Source: Streptacidiphilus jeojiense
Lineage (GTDB): Bacteria; Actinomycetota; Actinomycetes; Streptomycetales; Streptomycetaceae
Assembly: GCF_000719095.1 (NCBI RefSeq)
Contig: NZ_JOEH01000030.1
Coordinates: forward strand, 45,914 to 109,913
Direction of reading: 5' to 3'
DNA length: 64,000 nt
How positions within the stretch are numbered: the stretch's first letter is position 1; each line of letters begins with the position of its first letter. Positions 44,589-52,445 of this stretch are shown here, in pieces. The translations under genes and the position numbers were made by a program. The notes beneath the pieces were generated by a model. The model worked only from the letters and a program-made list of their open reading frames with translations. It did not search any database and was not told where the DNA came from.

Positions 44589-45446
44589 TCAATTGAAATT
44601 CTCCGAGTAGCCAAAACCGTGAGCTTTGAATACCACCTTGAACCGGGACAGGGGCAAATCTGCGCTGAACTCAAAATCTTTGGTCTGACTCGTAAGGTTG
44701 TCGTAAATGGAAATAGTTTTTTGGACTCCATTGACAAGATATATAACTTGGAAGTAGTAGTCACAGTAGGACTCGTTGGCGCTTGGATTTATGGTGATAT
44801 TGAACGTGTCGCCTGCCTTTATGGGTACGGATTTCTGAATGAAAAGACCCCCGGAGCGTGTTTTGAGCGTTGGAAAGTGTTCATCAAGGTCGAGGCTGGC
44901 AATAGTTCCCTCCACTGGTGCCGCGCCACCTAGATTCTCATACCAGGCTGCCGTAAGAGCCGGCTTACGCTTCACGACTACCGGCTTGATATCCTCAATT
45001 GTTGCGAGTGTGCCACCCACATTTGTGATCGAGATTTTATATGCATCACTCACTCTGACCCAATGAAGCCGATTCCAAAAGCTCGTATAGGCTGCATCGC
45101 GCGTTTGGCCTTGCAAGTTGGCAAGATACTTGGAGAATTCCGATTGCGTTGGAATGTAATCCGAGACATTGGCACCTCCATCTTGGCGAGAGGTAATGCT
45201 TGACTTCAGATCATCTCCAGGGATCGGAGATCCGCTAGCTGGCGACTTGGGCAGCGACTGGGACTGATGCCAAGCGGGGTCAACGAGAAGGATCACTGCC
45301 AAGATAGCCACAATGACAACAGCCAAGATCAGCGCAACCGTTCCACCTGACAGCCCAACGAAGATTTTCCCGTGAGGCGCCACGTTGCCATCAATTGACC
45401 CAGTGAACTGATTTTCGACAGAGTCGGATGGCTTCCTTTTACTCAC
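44589..45446 (-). CDS. Single-pass membrane protein with GNVAPHGKI motif
   Basis: A 285-residue protein of unknown family. A short cytoplasmic start holds the motif FTGSIDGNVAPHGKIFV (about 14-30), then one membrane helix (GTVALILAVVIVAILAVILL), a Ser/Pro linker, and a large, probably extracytoplasmic beta-rich domain (WNRLHWVRVSDAYKISITNV, SVPIKAGDTFNITINPSANE, ISIYDNLTSQTKDFEF). It starts inside the stop of the 45799 gene (ATGA overlap), so both are made together. The gene is AT-rich. The shared motif with its neighbour suggests that the two proteins interact or bind the same partner. Confidence 0.65.
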   Translation of the reverse strand: MSKRKPSDSVENQFTGSIDGNVAPHGKIFVGLSGGTVALILAVVIVAILAVILLVDPAWHQSQSLPKSPASGSPIPGDDLKSSITSRQDGGANVSDYIPTQSEFSKYLANLQGQTRDAAYTSFWNRLHWVRVSDAYKISITNVGGTLATIEDIKPVVVKRKPALTAAWYENLGGAAPVEGTIASLDLDEHFPTLKTRSGGLFIQKSVPIKAGDTFNITINPSANESYCDYYFQVIYLVNGVQKTISIYDNLTSQTKDFEFSADLPLSRFKVVFKAHGFGYSENFN

Positions 45447-45799
45447 TGCTGCTTCTTTCGACGCTTCGGCTGATTCACATAAATCTTGCCGTGCGGTGCA
45501 ACATTCCCCTTAATGTTTCCATTGATCTGGGTTTCAATTGTTGCAGTCGTCTTTCTCTTCGATGCCTCTGGCGTCGCGGTTGATTCGCTAGATGAAGCCG
45601 ATTCTCGCCCCGCCCACCAGGCGCCTGAGGCCAGGACGGCAGAGGCACTGACCGTCGCAGCTGCCGCAGCGAGTACATACCGGTTCACGTCTTCGGTGTG
45701 CACCCAGTCCCAGGCGACCAAGCGTACGAATAGTAGCGTCAAGACGAAGGTTGCTACCGTGGCCGCATTTGTGACAAGCCACTTAGTTGATCTACTCAT
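45443..45799 (-). CDS. Two-pass membrane protein with GNVAPHGKI motif
   Basis: A 118-residue protein with two membrane helices (ATVATFVLTLLFVRLVAW and YVLAAAAATVSASAVLASGA), a charged Ser/Thr linker, and a C-terminal IETQINGNIKGNVAPHGKIY then KRRKKQQ. The motif is nearly the same as in the following gene, though here it is at the C terminus. The alternating I-x-G-x-I-x-G-x-V spacing suggests a short beta-turn repeat. ATG 45799 has AGGGGGAA upstream. Function unknown. Confidence 0.65.
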   Translation of the reverse strand: MSRSTKWLVTNAATVATFVLTLLFVRLVAWDWVHTEDVNRYVLAAAAATVSASAVLASGAWWAGRESASSSESTATPEASKRKTTATIETQINGNIKGNVAPHGKIYVNQPKRRKKQQ

Positions 45800-45914
45800 A
45801 CTGTTCCCCCTGGCCCAGTCTAAGTCTGGCACGGAGGCGTCTGGCGAGTCAGTGCGTTTAGGAAAGATCAGCCATCCATTGACAATATGGATCATGCTGA
45901 AATGTTCCAGCAAC

Positions 45915-47033
45915 CTACTCGACTGCAGCGGTAGCTGTCGTCAACTCGTCCTCCAACACCCACACGAATGCCACTCCACCCTTGGGGAACACCCACCCCG
46001 GGAAGCTGACCTCAACGGATGGCGTCGGGTCGCTGGCGAGTAGCCCCGAGATGCGTGGCTGCTTCGACCCCGCCACGTAGTCGAGCACGTTGACGTGCCG
46101 GATACCGCACCCGCCATACCGCAACTCGGCAGCGAACCCTTTGGTTGGCCGCGCCAAGTCGAGGTGGAGCAGGTGCCCGTGCCGCTGCACAAGCGTGCGG
46201 TAGGTGTAGGAGATGATCACTTCCTTCCCACTTGCCACCACGCCGTCTCCGAGGCTGACGCTGTAGAGCTGGCTCCCCTTCTTCGCTGTCCGGCGCGCCG
46301 TCCGAACCACACCATCCACTGAGCACTGCACCAGTGAGAAGGCTTCGGGAGCAGTGCCATCGAGGCTGGCCAATGGCTCGAAGTACCAGGCGTCCGTCAC
46401 GCTGAGGTCTTGGCGCAGCTCCCGGTACTCATCTAAGTCAGAGACGCAGGCGAACCGCATGGTCGAACTGGTCGGGGTAACGCGGTACTCCCACCGGATG
46501 GTGGCGACGAACATGGAGTCACCAGTGGACGGGTCGCCTTCCCATGGAGCCAGGTCGGCCGACACCCGGGCGTCGTAGAAGCGCTCCGGCGACCGAACCA
46601 CCTGCTCCCGGAGATCGGTGTAGGAGTCGGCGGCCAACTCGGGATCGCCCAACTGGATCGTCAGGCAGTTGGTGATGATGCGGTCGAGGGTCTCCGGAGA
46701 GGAGACGTTCGTCAGCGCCTCTGGCGCAAAGGCGAAGCCGTCGACCACGGCGTCCCGGATGGCCGGGGCTTCCTCTTTGAGTACCTTGCGGAGCCGTTCA
46801 TTGGCGCGTTCCTCGGCGTCCGCCTGGTTGATGTACTCGAACAGGATGGCGATGAGGCCCGTGGTGAAGAGCGCCGAGCCGACGTCGCCGATGGGGAGGT
46901 TCAACACCCATGAGCCGTATAGGTGGCCACTCACCCAGTGCGCCAGCACCAGTAAGCCGATACCCGCCACGGTCGAGACGGTGGCGAGGAGAGCGAGCTT
47001 CGTGCGGTAGAGGCGCTGTAACGGGCTTTGCAT
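45915..47033 (-). CDS. Two-TM membrane protein with large cytoplasmic domain
   Basis: A 372-residue protein with two N-terminal membrane helices (LALLATVSTVAGIGLLVLAH and GDVGSALFTTGLIAILFEYI), a charged helical connector (INQADAEERANERLRKVLKE), and a soluble domain of mixed structure ending in a tryptophan-containing beta region (VEVSFPGWVFPKGGVAFVWV). No enzyme motif was recognised. The fold resembles sensor or effector proteins of the 2-TM kind seen in conflict islands, but this is inferred. A perfect TATAAT lies just before the ATG, so the mRNA may be leaderless. Confidence 0.65.
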   Translation of the reverse strand: MQSPLQRLYRTKLALLATVSTVAGIGLLVLAHWVSGHLYGSWVLNLPIGDVGSALFTTGLIAILFEYINQADAEERANERLRKVLKEEAPAIRDAVVDGFAFAPEALTNVSSPETLDRIITNCLTIQLGDPELAADSYTDLREQVVRSPERFYDARVSADLAPWEGDPSTGDSMFVATIRWEYRVTPTSSTMRFACVSDLDEYRELRQDLSVTDAWYFEPLASLDGTAPEAFSLVQCSVDGVVRTARRTAKKGSQLYSVSLGDGVVASGKEVIISYTYRTLVQRHGHLLHLDLARPTKGFAAELRYGGCGIRHVNVLDYVAGSKQPRISGLLASDPTPSVEVSFPGWVFPKGGVAFVWVLEDELTTATAAVE

Positions 47034-47042
47034 ATCGCACTA

Positions 47043-47048
47043 ATTATA
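47043..47048 (-). promoter_or_regulatory. -10 box of a leaderless promoter
   Basis: On the minus strand TATAAT (47048 down to 47043) lies 9 bases before the ATG at 47033. That spacing would start the transcript at or next to the start codon. There is no ribosome site, in agreement. The -35 region is not clear. Confidence 0.5.
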
Positions 47049-47229
47049 CCAAATGACCAACTTGACTTTCCATTAGCTGACGCTGAAGTCCCAGCGCCCC
47101 GGCTTCAGGAAAGCCAACTGGCCTGGCCGGCGGCGCAGCATCGCTCAAGGGTCAACTGCACGGTGCCCTCCCATGGGAGCCGGTTGCAGTTGAGCGGATC
47201 GGCTGCGCGCATCCGGACATTGACCTAAC

Positions 47230-47661
47230 GTGCCTGTATCGACACAATCTGTTACGTGGGCCTCTGGTGTGGCCCGGGCCGGGGGGCTCTACATGGGATG
47301 CATGGCGACGGCACTTACCTTCGTTTTTGGCATCGTTGGCACCTGGATTCTCATCTTCTATGGGGCAGCCCAACACGACGTAGCGAGCATCATCTTCGGT
47401 GCCTTCCTCATCATCCTGGCAATCTGCTCGGGCGTTGTCGCGGCAGAAGCCCAGGGGAAGGTGGCCCAGCACAACGAACACCGCCGCCAAGCTGCCCTCC
47501 GCGCTGGCTGGCGAGAGTGCCGCTTTTGCGCTGGTACCGGCATCGTCACCACGTACGAGTGGAGGCGCAACGGCCCCGAACCGTTTCACCGATCTTGCCG
47601 CACCTGTAACCAGTACGGCTGGTTTTCTCCCAGCGGGCCGCCTGGAACGCCGCCCTACTGA
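47230..47661 (+). CDS. Small membrane protein with C-terminal cysteine ribbon
   Basis: A 143-residue protein with two close membrane helices (MATALTFVFGIVGTWILIFY and SIIFGAFLIILAICSGVVAA), a charged helix (QGKVAQHNEHRRQAALRAGW) and a C-terminal ribbon with two C-x-x-C pairs (ECRFCAGTG and SCRTCNQYG) that should bind zinc, like a single DnaJ-type zinc repeat. Likely a membrane-bound adaptor. GTG 47230 is the probable start. It diverges from the 2-TM protein gene. Confidence 0.6.
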   Translation: MPVSTQSVTWASGVARAGGLYMGCMATALTFVFGIVGTWILIFYGAAQHDVASIIFGAFLIILAICSGVVAAEAQGKVAQHNEHRRQAALRAGWRECRFCAGTGIVTTYEWRRNGPEPFHRSCRTCNQYGWFSPSGPPGTPPY

Positions 47662-47822
47662 AGTCGGCAACTGTCCAATGCCGATGGTCACTTCAGACAA
47701 GAGCCGGATGCCCGGTGAAGAGCTCGCAGCCTGCGGTCTGCCGCTCATGCTCACACGTGACGACCATGCGGCGGTCTCGACCCCAACGCTTCGGAGTCGA
47801 GACCGCTCGTACCGCGAGCGCG

Positions 47823-47948
47823 TTAGCGTCCAGCGCCACCACGCAGACCGCTCGACTTGTCGGCCTGCTTGCCGTCGCCGCCACCACCCGTTCCACCGCC
47901 GCCACCGCCAGTACCGGCCGTGGGGTTGGTCATGTTGGATTCGGTCAT
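47823..47948 (-). CDS. Glycine-rich 41-residue peptide
   Basis: A small ORF with an excellent ribosome site (GAGGAGGTGAATGAG before ATG 47948). It encodes MTESNMTNP, then a glycine/threonine tract of about 15 residues, then DGKQADKSSGLRGGAGR. The gene is too small and repetitive for homology, but start context and codon use support it. It could be a small secreted or modified peptide, or a regulatory leader. No modifying enzyme is obvious nearby. Confidence 0.5.
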   Translation of the reverse strand: MTESNMTNPTAGTGGGGGGTGGGGDGKQADKSSGLRGGAGR

Positions 47949-48237
47949 CTCATTCACCTCCTCGACAGGGCCGAGCAACGGGTTCACGCCGCGCCAGTAC
48001 ACGTCCGCACTGCCAGGACGTCGCCATTGCTCCCGTGATTGTTGGGGCCTACGTCGACGCGAGGGGCACGCTAGTCGGGGCTACGGACGCGCGGCATACG
48101 GTGGCCGTATCGGACACCTTGGCCCGTATGCGCCGCTCGCATCGCCCCAGCTGGGCGCAGAGGCTCGCACGAGCTGGGTCAGGCGTACCCATCGCTAAAC
48201 TGGCAACTCCCCTGTTGGGCTTGGGTAGGAGACGTAG
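47949..48237. other. Gap before the hydrolase gene
   Basis: About 290 bases. Open frames exist on both strands (for example plus-strand VGAYVDARGTLVGATDARHT near 48040-48100), but none has a good start or stands out. It must hold the promoters of the divergent peptide gene and the hydrolase. Confidence 0.35.
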
Positions 48238-49077
48238 ATGCCGCACAGCAGCACCGTCCGGTTCAACAGCTTGGACGGCATCGAGTTGGCGGGAACGCTC
48301 GTCATCCCGTCTGAGGCTCCCCATGCCGCCATCGTCCTGGTGCACGGTGGTGGCGTCACTCGGGAAGAGGGCGGCTTCTTCGCGCGGCTCGCCGAGGGCC
48401 TGGCCGAGGCCGGCACCGCGTCACTCCGGTTCGATCTGCGCGGCCATGGCGACTCCGGCGGCCGTCAGGAAGACCTCACCATCTCTGGGGTAGCCAACGA
48501 CATCCGTTCAGCCCTGGAGTATGTGGCCGCTGCCGTGCCAGAGGTGCCGCTCTTCTTGCTCGGGGCCAGCTTCTCCGGTGGCATCTGTGCGTACGTGGCG
48601 ACCACTCACCCGGACTGGCTCCGCGGGTTGGTGCTCATCAACCCACTGCTCAACTACAAGAAGAGGTTCATCGACGACAAGCCGTATTGGTACGACGACC
48701 GGTTGGACATCGAGGCCGGCCGTGAACTCGCTGAGCACGGCTACCTGGCCCACTCCCCTTCCTTCAAGCTGGGTCGGCCCCTGTTGAACGAGGTCTTCCA
48801 CCTCCAGCCGCATCGAGTGGTCGAGCAGCTGGCCGTGCCGACGCTGGTCGTCCATGGCACCCGGGACACTTTCATCCCAGTGGAGAGCTCTCGCGACTTC
48901 GCCAAGCGCGTCCCGGTCGAGGTGCAACTCCTGGAGGTTGACGGCGCACAGCACGGCATCGCGGTGCATGACGATCCGGCGTACGCCGACCCCCAGACTC
49001 AAGATTGGCAGCGCTCATTCATTAGCACTGCTGCGGAGTGGATCAATACTCAATTGGTAAGTCAAGCCTTGCCTTAG
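48238..49077 (+). CDS. Alpha/beta hydrolase, serine aminopeptidase S33-like
   Basis: A 279-residue alpha/beta hydrolase. The oxyanion region is LVHGGGVTRE and the nucleophile elbow is LLGASFSGG (Ser about 119). The acid is in VVHGTRDTFIPVESS, and the catalytic histidine is in DGAQHGIAV near the C terminus. Related S33-like proteins cut esters or lipids. Composition is host-like rather than AT-rich. ATG 48238 has AGGAG upstream. It lies alone between small ORFs of the island and ends in a terminator. Confidence 0.85.
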   Translation: MPHSSTVRFNSLDGIELAGTLVIPSEAPHAAIVLVHGGGVTREEGGFFARLAEGLAEAGTASLRFDLRGHGDSGGRQEDLTISGVANDIRSALEYVAAAVPEVPLFLLGASFSGGICAYVATTHPDWLRGLVLINPLLNYKKRFIDDKPYWYDDRLDIEAGRELAEHGYLAHSPSFKLGRPLLNEVFHLQPHRVVEQLAVPTLVVHGTRDTFIPVESSRDFAKRVPVEVQLLEVDGAQHGIAVHDDPAYADPQTQDWQRSFISTAAEWINTQLVSQALP

Positions 49078-49120
49078 CGAACGGGAAAAGGCATCAAGAA
49101 GGACTGTTCGAGGTGCCTAA

Positions 49121-49142
49121 AAGGAGCCCTCCGGGCTTCTTA
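49121..49142 (+). terminator. Putative intrinsic terminator
   Basis: AAGGAGCCC, loop TCC, and GGGCTTCTT form a 9-bp stem with one G-U pair, followed by TAATTT. It lies 44 bases after the hydrolase stop. Confidence 0.65.
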
Positions 49143-49267
49143 ATTTCCTCCAGCAACAACGGATCACCCTAGGTAACGGCATTGTCACAGCAGCTGTCGG
49201 TACCCGTCCGTTGAGACAGTCCAGTGCTAACTTGTAGAGAGGTCTAAGTAGTAGGTACGGGGGGCGC

Positions 49268-49459
49268 ATGACTCGCAAGCAGGTGACCATTCTTTGTGCG
49301 AGTATCACAGCCGCTGCGACGCTCGGTGCGGCAGCAATCGCGGGCGTCTTTTCTGGCCCAAGCAATCAAATCAATCAAAGCACCACTGGCGGAACCGGCA
49401 TCATTAACGCTTGCCAGGATCATAGCGCTTGTCCCGTGGGCAGCGGCAGCAAGAAGTAG
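49268..49459 (+). CDS. Small membrane-anchored peptide with C-x-DHS-x-C motif
   Basis: A 63-residue peptide with one N-terminal membrane helix or signal anchor (TILCASITAAATLGAAAIAG) and an exported tail GGTGIINACQDHSACPV. The same INAC/VNAC...DHS...CPV motif occurs in the next gene, 21 bases downstream. GGGGGG lies just before the ATG. Function unknown; the two cysteines may form a disulfide outside the cell. Confidence 0.55.
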   Translation: MTRKQVTILCASITAAATLGAAAIAGVFSGPSNQINQSTTGGTGIINACQDHSACPVGSGSKK

Positions 49460-49479
49460 CGTTTCGGTGGGGGGAAGCA

Positions 49480-50130
49480 ATGCCTTGGGCCAGATCGTTG
49501 GGCCCCGTAATGGTCATCTCCATGGTGACCATAGTGTGCGGGTGTACCGGTACCACCCAAAGCGGCCAGGGCGGGGGCATAGTTAACGCTTGTGCCGATC
49601 ATTCGCACTGCCCCGTGATTGTCAACCCAGGCGCCGAGTCGACGATGGCGTCTGCAACAATCTCGGCCTCTCCCAGCTCCTTCACAGGATCGCCCTCAAC
49701 GGTCACTGATCCCGCCACTACCGCGCTCGCCACCAGCGGGCCAAGCCCGACTTCAACCATGCCATCTTCAAGATGCCTCAACGTCCTTCAGGTGCCGCCA
49801 GACCCTGGAACAACGAGCTTCCCCATCGCAGTGAAGATCACCTGCCCCGTACCGCAGGGCAACGAGGTTATCTTGGTTTCCCAAACCTTGGATGGGACAA
49901 AAGAAGAGCGGACTATTTACAAGCTCGTGTGGACTCTCAACACACATGACTCGGCGACTCAAATATTCCCGTCCCACACCACAGCAGGAATCCAGCGGAC
50001 ATACTACCTAATCAGTGTGACGCCGGATCAGCTGACACTGATTAAGGCCGGACAGGTCTCACCGAACGGCGACTACTACACACTCAACAATGCACCACAC
50101 GTGTCGCAGGACATGCCAAACAAGACCTGA
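49480..50130 (+). CDS. Putative lipoprotein with C-x-DHS-x-C motif
   Basis: A 216-residue exported protein. The N terminus (MPWARSLGPVMVISMVTIVC, then GC) resembles a lipoprotein signal with a near-lipobox cysteine around 20-22. Directly after comes GGGIVNACADHSHCPVIVNP, the motif shared with the upstream peptide. A Ser/Thr/Pro linker then leads to a beta-rich domain (PIAVKITCPVPQGNEVILVS, YYLISVTPDQLTLIKAGQVS). ATG 49480 has GGGGGAAG upstream. Likely anchored outside the membrane; function unknown. Confidence 0.6.
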   Translation: MPWARSLGPVMVISMVTIVCGCTGTTQSGQGGGIVNACADHSHCPVIVNPGAESTMASATISASPSSFTGSPSTVTDPATTALATSGPSPTSTMPSSRCLNVLQVPPDPGTTSFPIAVKITCPVPQGNEVILVSQTLDGTKEERTIYKLVWTLNTHDSATQIFPSHTTAGIQRTYYLISVTPDQLTLIKAGQVSPNGDYYTLNNAPHVSQDMPNKT

Positions 50131-50241
50131 TGAGCAGCGGCTCGGTACGCAGGCTCTTCCAAGTCATGGCAGCACGGAACAGCTCGGGCAACTTGGAATG
50201 CTCGGCTCTGGAGAGCGTCACGCTGGCCTTGGCGTAGAACC

Positions 50242-51747
50242 CTAGTTGCTCACAGCCGTGGTGAACTCCAGCACAGCGGCAACGTCGGCCCACGGCCGCA
50301 GCATGTCAGCCACGCGCAGCAGCTCCCCCGTCGTCCGCGTGGAGTTGGTCGCCGTGGCGACTGGCAGCGCCTCCATGCTGAGGCGCGCCGCTTCCTCGGG
50401 CTCACCCGCTTGCGCCAGGGCCCCGGCGCGGAGCGAGAGAAAGTACCCGTAGTCCCGCCTGGAGAAGACCCCCGCAGACAGATGAGATTGGTACAGCTCG
50501 GCAGCTTTGGCACCCTGGCCCGCCTCGCAGTAGCAAATGGCCGTCTGCATGGCGAGCAAGGCGGAGCTGTAGAGCGCGCCCAGCTCTTGCCCCGAGTCGT
50601 CGCCACTCGGCGCGTCGGCGAGCAGCTGGTGCGCCTCATCCAACTTGCGCTCCACCATCGCCAGGTCACCACCCGTCATGGCGTGGCCCCGGGCCTCTTG
50701 CTGAGCGGCTTCGGCACGCACCTTCACCGGGAGTTGCCACGGCCCCTCTTGCGCGGCCTGGGCCAAGGTGAGCATCCGCAACCCGTCTCGGTCGTCCCAG
50801 GCGGATTGGCTCTTCTTCAGCAGGACGTAGCCCTGCATCACGAAGTCGCTGGCTTCCTGCGCCCACTCGGTGGCCCGGTCGCGCCAGTAGGCGGCCATGC
50901 TGGGTACACCGACATCGCGGTAGAGCCAACCGGCGAACTCGGCGGCCTGGGCGCCAACACGGAGAAGGTCGCGGCGAACCTGCGGCTTCACCTGGCGGGC
51001 GTGGCTCTCAATCGCGCCGAGGATGCCGAGCACGACGGGCAACGTTTCTTTGGGCCCCTGGGTGCCGTCCGTCGTACCGCAGGCGGTGATCTGGGCGCGG
51101 AAGTGGTCGACGACGTCGGCGTCGAGGTAGCGGCGGGAGTTGTCCAGCGCGGCTACAAGATGGGAGAGGTCTTCGAGTCCCACCGTGGGGAGTGCCACGG
51201 CGGCCAGGCTGCGAGCCAGGAAGGCTCGCCGCTCCATGTCCGTCATGTGCGACCATCCGTCGCTCGACGCTTCGGGTTGCGCAGCCGGCGGATGCGTACT
51301 CACTCGTTGGGCGGGCACGACATTGCCAGACTGCGGCCGCGCCGGTCGCCGTTGATCGGGCAGCTTGAACCACAGTACGTCGCCTGGGATGCCGAGGGCC
51401 TGCGCCCACTTCGTCAGCTTGGTGAGCTCCTGGGGCGCGTCGCCCTTTTCAATGCGGGAGAGTTGAGCCTGCGTCAGGTCGAGCCAGCATGCGAGTGCCT
51501 CTTGGGTGATTGGTCGCCCATGGTAGAGATGGCCCCGGTATGCACGGAAAACCGCCCCCATGTGCCAACTATCCAGTGCATCCCGCATGTGGTTGGTCCG
51601 CCAGAACGCCTCCGGCACCTGGGGCGCGCGGGCGAGCGTCGTGCGGGCGTTCTGCTGGCAGCTGGCGCATAACGGCTCCCGGTTATCCCGGGCCAGCCGA
51701 TGACTGCACCGCACGCAGTGTCTGGGCTGCTGGTTTGTGGTGCTCAT
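50242..51747 (-). CDS. XRE-type regulator with zinc ribbon and TPR region
   Basis: A 501-residue regulator. It begins with a two-pair cysteine ribbon (CVRC at 11-14, CASC at 27-30), then a Cro/C1 helix-turn-helix (ITQEALACWLDLTQAQLSRI, about 81-110), and a long helical TPR-like C-terminal region (about 165-495). Proteins of this layout are common in streptomycetes, often beside a small HATPase, as here, and may sense a peptide through the TPR part. ATG 51747 has GGAGA upstream. It is divergent from the HATPase gene with 240 bases between, which show no other gene. Confidence 0.85.
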   Translation of the reverse strand: MSTTNQQPRHCVRCSHRLARDNREPLCASCQQNARTTLARAPQVPEAFWRTNHMRDALDSWHMGAVFRAYRGHLYHGRPITQEALACWLDLTQAQLSRIEKGDAPQELTKLTKWAQALGIPGDVLWFKLPDQRRPARPQSGNVVPAQRVSTHPPAAQPEASSDGWSHMTDMERRAFLARSLAAVALPTVGLEDLSHLVAALDNSRRYLDADVVDHFRAQITACGTTDGTQGPKETLPVVLGILGAIESHARQVKPQVRRDLLRVGAQAAEFAGWLYRDVGVPSMAAYWRDRATEWAQEASDFVMQGYVLLKKSQSAWDDRDGLRMLTLAQAAQEGPWQLPVKVRAEAAQQEARGHAMTGGDLAMVERKLDEAHQLLADAPSGDDSGQELGALYSSALLAMQTAICYCEAGQGAKAAELYQSHLSAGVFSRRDYGYFLSLRAGALAQAGEPEEAARLSMEALPVATATNSTRTTGELLRVADMLRPWADVAAVLEFTTAVSN

Positions 51748-51987
51748 CGCGATTCTCCGACCACCCACATCCGGCGCTCATGGCCGGTTCGCCCCTGGAT
51801 TGTATCGGCGGCAGGCCGGGCCGGTAGCTCGTTGTATTCGTCCCGTGCATATCCGTCATGCACGCCCGTCGTGGTCATCGTCCGGCCGTCCAGACGACGC
51901 TGATCCTTCCAAGGGTCAGACGATGAGGAGATACCCACTATGCCGAGGTCAGCAACGATCCGGGCGGCGGCGTAGGGAGGGCGGGTC

Positions 51988-52419
51988 ATGACAGTCATGC
52001 CGGAGACCGCCCATACCGAATGCACCCAGCGGCGCTACTTCGCTCACCTGCGCAGCAGTGTCCCGGGAGCGCGCCAATGGGCGCGGCACATCGTCTCAGA
52101 CGACTGGGGCCGGAGCACCGACATCGCCGACACGGTGGCACTGTGCATCACCGAGCTGACGGCCAACGCCGTGCGGCACGCCCCGTTGGCGGTAGGGGGC
52201 CGCGTCCGGGACATCTTGGTGGAACTCCATGCGCTCCCGGATGCCGTGCGGGTTGAGGTGCACGACGCGGGCGGGGGCACGCCGGTATTGCAGCACGGCG
52301 ACTCAGACGATGAGGGCGGCCGGGGGTTGCTTCTCGTGGACGCCATCACGCGGGCGTGGGGCACGCACCCCCGAGAGCCGTTCGGAAAAGTCGTGTGGTG
52401 CGAGGTGGCCGGTGAGTAG
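51988..52419 (+). CDS. Small HATPase, anti-sigma-factor-kinase-like
   Basis: A 143-residue protein consisting of one GHKL ATPase domain of the RsbW/SpoIIAB-like type. The N-box is CITELTANAVRHAP, the G1 region is EVHDAGGGTPVL, and the G2 region is EGGRGLLLVDAITRAWG. Such proteins are kinases or ATP-dependent partners of regulators. Its usual neighbour, an XRE-TPR regulator, is divergent from it here. A strong GGGAGGGCGGG site precedes ATG 51988. Its stop lies only 11 bases before the right island end. Confidence 0.88.
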   Translation: MTVMPETAHTECTQRRYFAHLRSSVPGARQWARHIVSDDWGRSTDIADTVALCITELTANAVRHAPLAVGGRVRDILVELHALPDAVRVEVHDAGGGTPVLQHGDSDDEGGRGLLLVDAITRAWGTHPREPFGKVVWCEVAGE

Positions 52420-52420
52420 C

Positions 52421-52445
52421 CACCCCAGTGGAGTCCACGAACGTC
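52421..52445. other. Right attachment junction (attR)
   Basis: The frame of the split kinase resumes here: GAG at 52431-52433 aligns with the GAT of Asp198 at 37989-37991, followed by TCCACGAACGTC for S-T-N-V. The shared GA is the best candidate for the crossover core. Confidence 0.6.

Larger units (their letters stand above)
37991..52430. mobile_element. Serine-integrase genomic island, about 14.4 kb, cargo of conflict-type genes
   Basis: The island lies between the two halves of one kinase gene, with a large serine integrase at its left end pointing inward. Cargo runs through effector-associated-domain-like, HEPN, Lsr2, membrane, small-peptide, hydrolase, XRE and HATPase genes. Many cargo genes are AT-richer than the chromosome around them and include codons rare in streptomycetes (for example TTA in the 39802 gene). 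No relaxase, FtsK/TraB, replication or phage structural gene was seen, so it is not a self-transferring AICE or a prophage; it resembles a phage satellite or defence island. The integrase is broken, so the island is probably fixed. Confidence 0.8.

Noticed and set aside
47823..47948. Calling the glycine-rich peptide a RiPP precursor
   Set aside because: No modifying enzyme, protease or transporter of a known RiPP class lies nearby, so the peptide is reported without a class.
49081..49267. Possible CRISPR or repeat array around the small island genes
   Set aside because: No regularly spaced repeats were found; the only structure is a terminator hairpin at 49121-49142.
37991..52430. Reading the island as an AICE plasmid or a prophage
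   Set aside because: No relaxase, FtsK/TraB-like translocase, replication initiator, terminase, portal or tail gene was seen.
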